A stretch of 64,000 nt of DNA. Origin: SIG480 sp045546975 (GTDB lineage Bacteria > Bacillota > Clostridia > Oscillospirales > JAAYXM01). A program made the translations under genes and the position numbers. The stretch lies in the NCBI GenBank assembly GCA_045546975.1, contig JAZQDV010000013.1:1-64000 (forward strand), in the 5' to 3' direction. Under the pieces are notes generated by a model that saw only the letters and a program-made list of their open reading frames with translations, was not told where the DNA came from and ran no database searches. Each line of letters starts with the position of its first letter. Position 1 is the stretch's first letter. This document shows, in pieces, positions 1 to 7,740 of the stretch.

Positions 1-78
1 ATCGTAATAGTACCTTTGGTTTTTGTTCTTTAACAGTGGGCTTTCATAAAGCCAATTATTGTTGCTTAAATTTTTCAT
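1..78 (-). CDS. 5' end of an effector-like gene, cut by the window edge
   Basis: An open frame runs leftward off the window from an ATG at 78-76. A perfect GGAGG (91-87) lies 8 bases upstream of it. Only 26 residues are visible, beginning MKNLSNNNWL and ending Tyr-Tyr-Tyr-Asp. Residues 14-26 align without gaps with residues 11-23 of the toxin at 26409-27923 (shared Pro, Lys, Lys, Tyr-Tyr-Tyr-Asp, 7 of 13 identical). The upstream promoter of both genes also has the same layout. I infer that this gene belongs to the same effector family; the rest, and so any function, lies outside the window. Confidence 0.6.
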   Translation of the reverse strand, partial: MKNLSNNNWLYESPLLKNKNQRYYYD

Positions 79-208
79 AATATTTTCCTCCATTATAGTA
101 TATTTGTGTTTTTTTTGCAACAAAAAACGGATGCCCTGCGCGCACAGGAGTGTCCGTTATAAATCGCGCACAAATTTATAACAGCCACCCAAGGCATCAT
201 TATGGGAG

Positions 209-253
209 ATTATACCATGAAAAATATTTTCGTGCTTGACAAGATTTTGACAA
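209..253 (-). promoter_or_regulatory. Extended -10 promoter with tandem TTGTCAA boxes
   Basis: Reading leftward, two TTGTCAA boxes (253-247 and 242-236) start 11 bp apart. They are followed after 21 bp by TATAAT (214-209), which is preceded by TGG (extended -10). No ordinary -35 is present, so the boxes probably bind an activator. The start site would be near 202, about 125 bases before the gene at 78. The same arrangement with identical spacings occurs at 28091-28135 ahead of the toxin gene. Confidence 0.6.
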
Positions 254-275
254 CTTTTTGTGCTCAAAAATACGC

Positions 276-306
276 AAAAAGACGATGCAAAAGCATCGTC
301 TTTTTC
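276..306 (-). terminator. Rho-independent terminator of the YhaN-like gene
   Basis: Perfect 8-bp stem GACGATGC/GCATCGTC (281-288, 293-300) with an AAAA loop. It is flanked by A5 on the left and T5 on the right, so it can act on both strands. It sits immediately after the stop codon at 307. Confidence 0.85.
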
Positions 307-2463
307 TTATAATTTTATCTTGTTTACTTCCGTATCATCCTTGAAATATTCTGCCTCGCGCTTGTGGCAGGAGAAGATTATTATCTGTCTCTCCTGTGCC
401 TTTTGCTTGAGATATGAGAGCGCGCGATGAAGCCTTGTATCGTCAAAGTTTACAAACGCATCGTCCACTATCATCGGAAGCGGTGACGTCTCGGGGAGAA
501 TCTTTTCGCAGAGCGCAAGGCGAAGTGCGAAATAAAGCTCGTCAAGCGTGCCCGCGGAGAGCGTCAGCGTGTTTTTCGGGGATGTCGCAACACCCTTTGA
601 AACTTCCATATCAAAGTTTGTGTCCTTTATTCTGACAATCTCAAAGCTTCCGCCCGTGAGCTCGGAGAAAATTTCCGATGCTCTTTTTTCTATTTCGGGC
701 GCAAATCGGCTTTTTATCTCAACATCCGCCTCACTTATCTTCTCCATTGCAAGAGCGTATGCTCCGTAACGGAGTGTGAGCTCATCCTCGCGTTTTGCAA
801 GAGTCTCGAGTTCCTTTTTTATACTGTCCTCGGAAACGCCCGCTATTCTCTCGGAAAGTGCCGCAAGTGATAGCTCAAGGCTCTTTTTTCTCGACGAAAG
901 CTCGGTGATTTTCAATGTGAGCTCAGCTATTGTCTCTCCCGGGATTTCATCGGGTGTGTATTCTATCGGCTCGACTTCCTCAACCTTTGCAGCATTGAGC
1001 GTTTCCACCCTGATTTTTGCATTTTCAAGAGCTCTCCGGCTCTCTTCACGCAAAAGCACCTTTTCGCGAAGGATTTTTTCGCCCTCTGTTACATCATCGG
1101 CCTCTATTTTGAACTCGGACATAAGCTTTAGCATATCGTCGCGACGAAGGTCGCGCGAGGTCTTTTCACGCTCTGCTGAAATTTTTATCTCGTCTGTTTT
1201 TGCCTTGATTTCTTCTCTTTCGGCGATAAGTCTTTCGTATTCCGAAAGCGCTTCGGCAATCGCCTCGGGTGTAGCTTTGCCGTAGCTTTTTGAAATTTCT
1301 TCCGCAGCACTTTCGTTCTTCTTCGTCTTCTGAAGGATAAAGACAACAACTCCCGCAACTATTACAGGAAGTGCAATAAACCACTTGACCGCAAAAAGAA
1401 GTGCTGCCCCAACTACCGCAAGGATAAGACCGAGCGGTGCTTCCTGCCTCTTTTCGGAAAGCTTTTTTGTGTCCTCTTCTGCTTTCCGCCTTGCCGTCTC
1501 TGTGCTCATATCGGCAAATGGCGAGGATGAAAGTGCATCCTTTATATCTTCCTCATCGTGCGTGCTTTGGAGAAGCTCTGCAGAAAGCTTTTCGTGTGAC
1601 AACTCAAAGCCCTGCCACTCATCCTTTATCGCGGTGAACTTATCAAGGTCGCCGCGTGTCGGGTACCCTGACAGTTCCTCTGCTTTCTTTTTAGCAATAT
1701 CGAGCTCTTTTTCTGCGTTTTTCACAAATGCGAGCTTGTCGGCTACCGCTACCGCTTCGGCGATTTTCATTTTTCGGGAAAGAATTTTTTCTTCTTCCTC
1801 TGCCGCTTTGAGCTTTTCTCTCGTCTCTTCTATCTCTTGTTTTGTCTCTTCTGACTTTTCGAGAATATCACAAAGTTCTTCCTTCTTTGCGAGAAGTGTA
1901 GGAAGCTCCCCGCCTTTTCCGTTTTTGCTTTTTATTACGGCGATACCGCGCTCAAGCCTACGCAAGACCTCGACAACTGAGACATTCTCCTCTCCGCTTG
2001 ACGCGATTGAGAGGATACGCTTTTCCGTCTCCGCATCTCCATTGACACCAATAGCTGACTGCGCAATATACGCCGTGCGCTCATAAACACTTCTCGCAAC
2101 ACCGACAAGCTCGGAAACGGAAGCGATACTCTTTCCCGTTTCGGGATATGTCGCGCTCTCCTTTGACAAAACTCCGTTTTTACCTGCGATGCGCTCGATT
2201 ACAACCTCGCCATTTTCCGTGTCTGCAACGAGTTTGCCGTACATCGCCTCGCCACTCCACGGAAGATATTTTTCCTTGTCGGGAAGCTTATCAGAGGTTG
2301 CGCGCTCGCGCGTGTCGACACCAAATAACATGGCGCGGATAAACGCACTCCATGTTGATTTTCCCGACTCGTTCTCGCCGTATACTACGTTGAGCTTCGG
2401 TGCAAGGTCGAGTGTTTTGTTTTCAAGTTTCCCGAAAGTGGCATAAAGCTTTTTTATGCGCAT
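307..2463 (-). CDS. YhaN/Rad50-like AAA ATPase with internal membrane hairpin
   Basis: This is a 718-residue SMC/Rad50-type ATPase. Walker A GENESGKS is at residues 29-36, the ABC-like signature LSAGTLDEL is near the C-terminus, and Walker B PMIVDDAF follows it. The middle is long charged coiled coil, interrupted at about residues 343-379 by two closely spaced hydrophobic helices, as in YhaN-family proteins. The family is linked to DNA repair and usually sits beside an SbcD-like nuclease. No nuclease gene is adjacent here: the next gene upstream is prfB, after a 286-bp gap. The start ATG follows AGGTG. The DNA role is inferred from family only. Confidence 0.85.
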   Translation of the reverse strand: MRIKKLYATFGKLENKTLDLAPKLNVVYGENESGKSTWSAFIRAMLFGVDTRERATSDKLPDKEKYLPWSGEAMYGKLVADTENGEVVIERIAGKNGVLSKESATYPETGKSIASVSELVGVARSVYERTAYIAQSAIGVNGDAETEKRILSIASSGEENVSVVEVLRRLERGIAVIKSKNGKGGELPTLLAKKEELCDILEKSEETKQEIEETREKLKAAEEEEKILSRKMKIAEAVAVADKLAFVKNAEKELDIAKKKAEELSGYPTRGDLDKFTAIKDEWQGFELSHEKLSAELLQSTHDEEDIKDALSSSPFADMSTETARRKAEEDTKKLSEKRQEAPLGLILAVVGAALLFAVKWFIALPVIVAGVVVFILQKTKKNESAAEEISKSYGKATPEAIAEALSEYERLIAEREEIKAKTDEIKISAEREKTSRDLRRDDMLKLMSEFKIEADDVTEGEKILREKVLLREESRRALENAKIRVETLNAAKVEEVEPIEYTPDEIPGETIAELTLKITELSSRKKSLELSLAALSERIAGVSEDSIKKELETLAKREDELTLRYGAYALAMEKISEADVEIKSRFAPEIEKRASEIFSELTGGSFEIVRIKDTNFDMEVSKGVATSPKNTLTLSAGTLDELYFALRLALCEKILPETSPLPMIVDDAFVNFDDTRLHRALSYLKQKAQERQIIIFSCHKREAEYFKDDTEVNKIKL

Positions 2464-2596
2464 GAAAACACCTACTTACCAGTCTTTCCCACAAGCATAA
2501 GAATTAGTAACTAAACACGCCCGCAAAGGCAAAAATACGCTTTTTCTTCGTTGTCAGACTAGAAATACACCCGTATGTCGTCGTCTTTACGCCTTG

Positions 2597-2740
2597 AAAA
2601 ATCATTATTTTTGCACTTTGAAGGGTCAGTATGATTTTTTGCCTGCTATTTTTCGAAGGTTGCGAGACAAAAACGGAGCGAATGCTTGACGCATTTGCGA
2701 GTATTTTGACGATGCAGGAGCGGAAAATAGCGGCAAAAAA
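2597..2740. other. Structured intergenic element between prfB and the ATPase gene
   Basis: The 286-bp gap 2464-2749 has no gene. It contains a near-perfect 20-bp inverted repeat (2635-2655 with 2721-2740, arms based on TTTTTTGCC-GCTATTTTCCG) enclosing a smaller hairpin GCGAATGC/GCATTTGC (2678-2698). A competing repeat AAAAATCAT/ATGATTTTT (2597-2605, 2631-2639) overlaps the left arm, so the two folds exclude each other. It could be a palindromic interspersed repeat, a structured RNA or a processing site; the sequence alone does not decide. Confidence 0.45.
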
Positions 2741-2749
2741 CGTGTTTGC

Positions 2750-3868
2750 TTACTGATTCTTCTGCTTGACTGCCATTTGTGTGAGGTACTCGTTTATAAA
2801 TCCGTCAATATCGCCGTCCATAACCGCGCCGATATTTCCGTTTTCAAAGCCTGTTCTGTGGTCCTTTGCAAGGGTGTAGGGCATAAATACATAAGAACGT
2901 ATCTGGCTTCCCCACTCAATGAGCTTCTGTTCGCCCTTTATGTCCTCTATCTTCTCGAGATTTTCGCGCTCTTTTATCTCAACGAGCTTGGATTTCAGCA
3001 TACGAAGCGCAACCTCGCGGTTCTGATGCTGGCTTCGCTCGTTCTGGCACGCGACAACGATGCCCGTCGGGAGATGCGTTATGCGGATTGCAGACTCCGT
3101 CTTGTTGACGTGCTGACCGCCCGCGCCGGATGAACGGTAGGTGTCTACCTTTAAGTCCTCTGGTCGTATTTCTACCTCAACATCCTCAGTGATTTCGGGC
3201 ATAACCTCAACCGCCGCAAAGGATGTGTGGCGACGTCCCGATGAGTCAAAAGGTGAGATTCGCACCAAGCGGTGAACACCCATTTCGCTCTTTAAGTAGC
3301 CGTAAGCGTTCTCACCCTCGATGAGTATGCTCGCGCTCTTAAGCCCTGCCTCGTCTCCGTCTAAAAAGTCGAGAATCTTATACGAAAAGCCATGTCTTTC
3401 TGCCCAGTGTGTGTACATGCGATAAAGCATTTCCGCCCAGTCCTGCGCCTCTGTTCCGCCCGCGCCTGCCTGAAAGCTCATAATGGCATTATTTCCGTCA
3501 TAATCGCCCGAGAGGAGAGTTTCTATTCTCGCCGCGGCAAGCTCCTTTTCAAGGGAGTCGATGAGCGTGCCGACCTCTCCTGCGGCATCCTCGTCATCTG
3601 CCTCAAGTGCGAGTTCGAAAAGCGCCTTTATATCGTCAAGGTCAGCGTTAAATTTGTTAAAACGCGCAATCTTTTCCTTTATTCTTGATATTCTTTTAAG
3701 CACTACCTGTGAGTTTTCAAGGTCACCCCAGAAGTTTTCATCCTCTGTCTGTTTTTCAAGGTCTTTGAGCTCCTTTGATATACCGTCTATATCCATAGCG
3801 GCACAAAGCTCCTCTATCGGAGACGCGAGCGCGTTTATTCTTAATTTATATTCGTCAAGTTCAAGCAT
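2750..3868 (-). CDS. prfB: Peptide chain release factor 2
   Basis: RF2 terminates translation at UGA and UAA codons in the ribosomal A site. The 372-residue protein has the stop-codon-reading tripeptide SPF (205-207) and the catalytic GGQ loop (250-252, in SGAGGQHVN). The whole protein reads in one frame. The internal UGA and Shine-Dalgarno-like stretch that drive autoregulatory frameshifting near codon 26 in many bacteria are absent (local residues CAAMDIDG). AAAGGAG precedes the start. It lies 12 bp after the corrinoid-protein gene and is probably co-transcribed with it. Confidence 0.97.
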   Translation of the reverse strand: MLELDEYKLRINALASPIEELCAAMDIDGISKELKDLEKQTEDENFWGDLENSQVVLKRISRIKEKIARFNKFNADLDDIKALFELALEADDEDAAGEVGTLIDSLEKELAAARIETLLSGDYDGNNAIMSFQAGAGGTEAQDWAEMLYRMYTHWAERHGFSYKILDFLDGDEAGLKSASILIEGENAYGYLKSEMGVHRLVRISPFDSSGRRHTSFAAVEVMPEITEDVEVEIRPEDLKVDTYRSSGAGGQHVNKTESAIRITHLPTGIVVACQNERSQHQNREVALRMLKSKLVEIKERENLEKIEDIKGEQKLIEWGSQIRSYVFMPYTLAKDHRTGFENGNIGAVMDGDIDGFINEYLTQMAVKQKNQ

Positions 3869-3880
3869 TGTGATTCTCCT

Positions 3881-4516
3881 TTAAGCTACAACAAAACTCT
3901 TTGCAATCGAGACGGCTGTCGTTGCGTCGGGTGCATAAGCATCAGCGCCAATGGACTTTGCAAAGTCCTCCGTCACGGGCGCTCCGCCGACAATTACCTT
4001 TACCTTGTCGCGAAGCCCTGCACTTTCAAGTGCGCGAATCGTCTCACCCTGATTTTTCATGGTTGTGGTGAGGAGTGCTGACAGTGCAACTATATCGGGG
4101 GTATTTTCACGCACCGATGCCACAATCTTTTCCGCACTTGCGCTTACCCCCAGGTCAATAACCTCAAAGCCTGCGCCCTCAAGCATCATTTTTACAAGAT
4201 TTTTCCCGATGTCGTGGCGGTCGCCGTCTACCGTACAGATGACTACCTTTCCGCACGCGGTCGCCCCTGCCTCTACAAGAAGCGGGCGGATTTTATCAAG
4301 CCCGAGCGTGAGCGTCCTTGCGGCAAGCATTACCTCGGGTACGAAGACTTTATTTTCGCGAAAGAGCTCGCCTATATTCTCCATGCCCGCAAGAAGTCCG
4401 AGGTTGAGTATATCGGATGCCGTTGCTCCGCTCTCAAGTGCCCCTTCGACAAGACCTGTTATATCGCGTGCCTTGCCCTTTTCCACGGCAAGGACTATTT
4501 CGCCAAAATCAAACAT
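3881..4516 (-). CDS. Corrinoid (B12-binding) methyltransferase-type protein
   Basis: A 211-residue protein of the MtaC/MtbC-like family that carries a methyl-corrinoid cofactor between methyltransferases. The N-terminal helical cap (about 1-85) is followed by a Rossmann-like B12 domain with the DxHxxG cobalt-ligand motif (D99-R-H101-D-I-G104) and the downstream SALLTTTM and GGAPV segments. No partner methyltransferase or reductive activator is adjacent; the neighbour is prfB. Its presence implies a need for cobalamin, which fits the B12-riboswitch-controlled gene at 12080-14122. Substrate unknown. Confidence 0.85.
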   Translation of the reverse strand: MFDFGEIVLAVEKGKARDITGLVEGALESGATASDILNLGLLAGMENIGELFRENKVFVPEVMLAARTLTLGLDKIRPLLVEAGATACGKVVICTVDGDRHDIGKNLVKMMLEGAGFEVIDLGVSASAEKIVASVRENTPDIVALSALLTTTMKNQGETIRALESAGLRDKVKVIVGGAPVTEDFAKSIGADAYAPDATTAVSIAKSFVVA

Positions 4517-4590
4517 TGAAAAAACCTCCGAAACAGTTTTACAATTTATTTTATCATATTAAATTATACTCGTCAATTTTCAAAATTTAT

Positions 4591-4619
4591 TTGTAAAATG
4601 TACTGCTTTGTGATATACT
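4591..4619 (+). promoter_or_regulatory. Promoter of trxA
   Basis: TTGTAA (4591-4596), 17-bp spacer, TATACT (4614-4619) with TGA upstream (extended -10). It lies in the divergent gap between the corrinoid gene and trxA. Confidence 0.75.
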
Positions 4620-4663
4620 GTATTATAAAGTAGTATATTTTCACTTTTATTGGAGGTTTTTAT

Positions 4664-4987
4664 ATGTCTAATGCTATTTCTCTTGCAAGCGCTGACTTTT
4701 CAGATAAAATCGAAAACTGTGGCGGTGTTGCACTTGTTGACTTCTGGGCCGACTGGTGCGGACCGTGCAGAATGCTTGCTCCCGTAATCGACGAAATTGC
4801 AGAGGATTTTGCAGGCAAAGCCGCAATATACAAGGTCAATGTTGACGAAGAGGGCGCTCTTGCCGCAAAGTTTGGCATTATGTCTATCCCGACGCTCATC
4901 ATATTCAAGAACGGCGAGGTTTTTGACAAGCTCGTCGGAGTTGTTCCGAAAGACTCTATAGCAGAGGTTCTGAATAGAGCTCTCTAA
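4664..4987 (+). CDS. trxA: Thioredoxin
   Basis: A 107-residue cytosolic disulfide reductase with the redox motif WCGPC at residues 31-35, the conserved cis-Pro (MSIPTLIIF) and C-terminal GVVPK segment. Length is typical. The ATG follows GGAGG at 4652-4656. It is the first gene of a short rightward group with the DivIVA-like gene (25 bp later) and a fumarase-like subunit. Thioredoxin reductase is not in the window. Confidence 0.96.
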   Translation: MSNAISLASADFSDKIENCGGVALVDFWADWCGPCRMLAPVIDEIAEDFAGKAAIYKVNVDEEGALAAKFGIMSIPTLIIFKNGEVFDKLVGVVPKDSIAEVLNRAL

Positions 4988-5012
4988 TCTTCTCACTTTT
5001 GGGGGTATTTAT

Positions 5013-5711
5013 ATGGAGACAACAGAAAGAAAAGCCTTCAGGAAATCGTTCATGGGCGGCTTTTCAAAGAAAGACGTTAACAACTACATAGCTGAGTCCT
5101 CTGAAAAGTACACAACAAAAATAAAAGAAGCCGAGGATGAGATTTCTTCCCTTCGCGCAAAGCTTGAGTCTGCAGAGCGTGAGCTTTCCGAACTTTCAGG
5201 CATTAAAGAGAAGTTTTGCGCGACTGAGCGCGAGCTTGAAGAGAAGAGCGTGGCGCTTCGTGGTGCCGAGGAGAAAATAGCTTCTCTCTCATCAGAAAAC
5301 GCAACTCTCACCTCACGCGCAGAGGCGTTTTCCGCACTTGAGAAGGAATATCTCGAAAAAAAGGCAGAGCTTGCGGATATTGAAATTTCTGCACGCGAGC
5401 GCGCAAACAAAATTATTGCGGACGCTGAGGCGGAAGCAGGTGCTCGTCGCGATGCGCTCTCAAATGAGCTTTTTGCCCTTCGCCGTGATTTTGAGGATAA
5501 GAAAAATGCGGCGAACCGCGAAGCGGCAGAGGCGATTTCTGATGTTTCACGCCTCATTGATTCACTCAAGAACGAGATTGACAGTATGGAACTTCGCATT
5601 ACGCGTATTACAGACTCCACAAAGAACAATGCATCTTGCCTTTCTGCTGCAATAAGCGATGCAGAGGACAAGATCTCGAAAATATCCCAGTGTTTTTCTG
5701 AAAATCAATAA
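5013..5711 (+). CDS. divIVA: DivIVA-domain coiled-coil protein
   Basis: A 232-residue protein whose N-terminus (residues 1-35, RKAFRKSFMGGFSKKDVNNYI) is the DivIVA/GpsB lipid-binding head. The rest is almost continuous coiled coil rich in Glu, Arg and Ala. Such proteins mark curved membrane at poles and septa and recruit division or wall-synthesis factors. The downstream fumarase-like gene starts 23 bp later. No classical division neighbours are adjacent, although minD, zapA and mreCD are in the window near 50-58 kb. Name by domain; the exact cellular role is inferred. Confidence 0.8.
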   Translation: METTERKAFRKSFMGGFSKKDVNNYIAESSEKYTTKIKEAEDEISSLRAKLESAERELSELSGIKEKFCATERELEEKSVALRGAEEKIASLSSENATLTSRAEAFSALEKEYLEKKAELADIEISARERANKIIADAEAEAGARRDALSNELFALRRDFEDKKNAANREAAEAISDVSRLIDSLKNEIDSMELRITRITDSTKNNASCLSAAISDAEDKISKISQCFSENQ

Positions 5712-5734
5712 TCATCAAGAAAGGATTCTTACAT

Positions 5735-6286
5735 ATGGCAACCATTCGTATCAACACAGCTGACATTATCGAAAAAGCACCCACACTCCGCGCAGGAGAC
5801 AGCATTCTCCTCTCCGGAACAATATACACGGCACGCGATGCGGCTCATAAGCGTATTTTTGAGCTTCTTGACCGTGGCGAGGAGCTTCCTTTCGAGCTCC
5901 GCGGTGCTATTATATACTACGCGGGACCTACCCCCGGAAAGAACGGCGCACCTGTTGGTGCTTGCGGTCCGACAACCTCAAGCCGTATGGACGGTTTTGC
6001 TCCGCGTCTTTTGGACCTCGGCCTCACCTGCATGATTGGTAAGGGCGAACGCGACAAGGCAGTTTGCGATGCTATCGTCAGAAACAACGCAATTTATGTT
6101 TGCGCAGTTGGCGGCGCAGGTGCTCTTGTTGCAAAGTCCATCAAGACTGCCGATGTTATCGCATTTCCGGAGCTTGGATGTGAGTCCATCAAGCGTATGA
6201 CGGTCGAGGATCTTCCCTGCACCGTTGCTATCGACTCACACGGTGGAAACCTCTTCATTACCGGTCGCGAAGAGTTTAAGGCATAA
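5735..6286 (+). CDS. Fe-S hydro-lyase beta subunit (class I fumarase/tartrate dehydratase type)
   Basis: A 183-residue protein matching the C-terminal (beta) half of class I fumarase: the LLSGTIYTARDAAHKR start, YYAGPTPGK, GACGPTTSSRMD and GGAGALVAKSI segments are all typical. The enzyme hydrates or dehydrates dicarboxylic acids and normally needs an alpha subunit holding the [4Fe-4S] cluster. That gene usually sits directly upstream, but here trxA and divIVA occupy the position and a terminator follows. Either alpha is encoded elsewhere or the beta domain acts alone. AAAGGA precedes the ATG. Confidence 0.85.
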   Translation: MATIRINTADIIEKAPTLRAGDSILLSGTIYTARDAAHKRIFELLDRGEELPFELRGAIIYYAGPTPGKNGAPVGACGPTTSSRMDGFAPRLLDLGLTCMIGKGERDKAVCDAIVRNNAIYVCAVGGAGALVAKSIKTADVIAFPELGCESIKRMTVEDLPCTVAIDSHGGNLFITGREEFKA

Positions 6287-6305
6287 GGGAGAAAGTGAAA
6301 AAGTG

Positions 6306-6340
6306 ATCACCCGCTACCCTGCGGTAGCGGGTGATTTTTT
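6306..6340 (+). terminator. Terminator of the trxA-divIVA-fumarase group
   Basis: Perfect 13-bp stem ATCACCCGCTACC/GGTAGCGGGTGAT (6306-6318, 6323-6335), CTGC loop, then T6. Confidence 0.92.
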
Positions 6341-6351
6341 ATATGCTTGCA

Positions 6352-6383
6352 TAAAAATAACCCCGACTTTCGTCGGGGTTATT
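6352..6383 (-). terminator. Terminator of the glycolytic operon
   Basis: 12-bp stem AATAACCCCGAC/GTCGGGGTTATT (6356-6367, 6372-6383), TTTC loop. On the minus strand it is followed by TTTTAT. It lies 19 bp past the eno stop codon. Confidence 0.9.
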
Positions 6384-6401
6384 CGTTGTATTAAGGTTTA
6401 A

Positions 6402-7706
6402 TTACTTAAGGTTAAACCATGCCTTGCGGCCGAGGTAGATTGCGCTGTCGCCAAGCTCTTCTTCGATGCGGAGGAGCTGGTTGTACTTTGCAACACGGTC
6501 TGTACGGCTCGGTGCACCTGTCTTGATCTGGCCAGCGTTGAGAGCAACTGCGATGTCAGCAATTGTTGTGTCCTCTGTCTCGCCTGAACGGTGAGAAACA
6601 ACTGCTGTGTATCCTGCGCGGTTAGCCATCTGGATAGCATCAAGAGTCTCTGTGAGAGAACCGATCTGGTTAACCTTGATGAGGATTGAGTTACCTACGC
6701 CAAGCTCAATACCCTTTGAAAGACGCTCAACGTTTGTAACGAAGAGGTCGTCACCAACAAGCTGTACGCGGCTGCCGATTGCCTTTGTAAGCATGCCCCA
6801 TGCTTCCCAGTCCTCTTCAGCAACACCGTCTTCGAGAGAGATGATCGGGTACTTAGCTGTGAGGTTCTTCCAGTAGTTAACAAGCTGCTGCTTTGTCATC
6901 TTCTTCTTTGCCTTCGGGAGGAGGTATGTGCCGTCTTCCTGATACCACTCGCTCGATGCAGCGTCGATAGCGATCATGAAGTCGTCGCCCGGCTTAAAGC
7001 CTGCACGCTCTACTGCCTCGAGGATAACCTTGATAGCGTCTTCATCCTTCTTGAGGTTCGGAGCAAAGCCGCCCTCGTCGCCAACTGCAGTTGTCATACC
7101 CATCTCGCCGAGAACCTTCTTGAGGTTGTGGAATACTTCTGTGCACCAGCGAAGTGCTTCTGAGAATGACGGTGCGCCAACAGGCATAATCATGAATTCC
7201 TGAATATCAACGTTGTTTGACGCGTGTGCACCACCGTTTAAGATGTTCATCATCGGAACAGGAAGTGTCTTTGCGTTGATACCGCCGATGTAAGAGTAGA
7301 GCGGCATCTGGAGAGCTTCAGCAGCTGCCTTTGCAACAGCCATTGATGTACCGAGGATAGCGTTTGCACCAAAACGTGTCTTGTTCGGTGTGCCGTCGAG
7401 CTCGATCATTGTGCGGTCGATTTCAACCTGATCGAGAGCGTTCATACCGATGATAGCTTCTGCGATTTCTGTGTTTACAGCGTCTACTGCCTTGTATACG
7501 CTCTTGCCCATGAACTTGGACTTGTCGCCGTCGCGGAGCTCACAAGCTTCGAAGATACCTGTGGAAGCACCTGACGGAACTGCTGCGCGGCCCATGTATG
7601 TGTTGATACCGTCATCAACGTATACATCAACCTCAACTGTAGGATTGCCACGTGAGTCGATAACCTGACGGCCGACTACGTCTACGATTTCTGCAAATTT
7701 CTTCAT
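6402..7706 (-). CDS. eno: Enolase
   Basis: Converts 2-phosphoglycerate to phosphoenolpyruvate. The 434-residue length is standard. Visible landmarks are RQVIDSRGNPTVEVD at the N-terminus, the mobile loop PSGASTG, the Mg-binding ISLEDGVAEEDW and LVGDDLFVTN, and the catalytic-lysine signature LIKVNQIGSL. The start follows AGGAGA. It is the last gene of pgk-tpiA-gpmI-eno, the whole lower glycolysis from 1,3-bisphosphoglycerate except gap, which is not in the window. Confidence 0.98.
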   Translation of the reverse strand: MKKFAEIVDVVGRQVIDSRGNPTVEVDVYVDDGINTYMGRAAVPSGASTGIFEACELRDGDKSKFMGKSVYKAVDAVNTEIAEAIIGMNALDQVEIDRTMIELDGTPNKTRFGANAILGTSMAVAKAAAEALQMPLYSYIGGINAKTLPVPMMNILNGGAHASNNVDIQEFMIMPVGAPSFSEALRWCTEVFHNLKKVLGEMGMTTAVGDEGGFAPNLKKDEDAIKVILEAVERAGFKPGDDFMIAIDAASSEWYQEDGTYLLPKAKKKMTKQQLVNYWKNLTAKYPIISLEDGVAEEDWEAWGMLTKAIGSRVQLVGDDLFVTNVERLSKGIELGVGNSILIKVNQIGSLTETLDAIQMANRAGYTAVVSHRSGETEDTTIADIAVALNAGQIKTGAPSRTDRVAKYNQLLRIEEELGDSAIYLGRKAWFNLK

Positions 7707-7740
7707 TTTTCTTTTCTCCTTTTCTTGTTTATATTAAAGT

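Noticed and set aside
1385..2086. 233-codon Ser-rich rightward frame opposite the ATPase gene
   Set aside because: It is the antisense shadow of a well-supported coding region; composition is Ser/Arg/Phe-rich without domains or a ribosome site.
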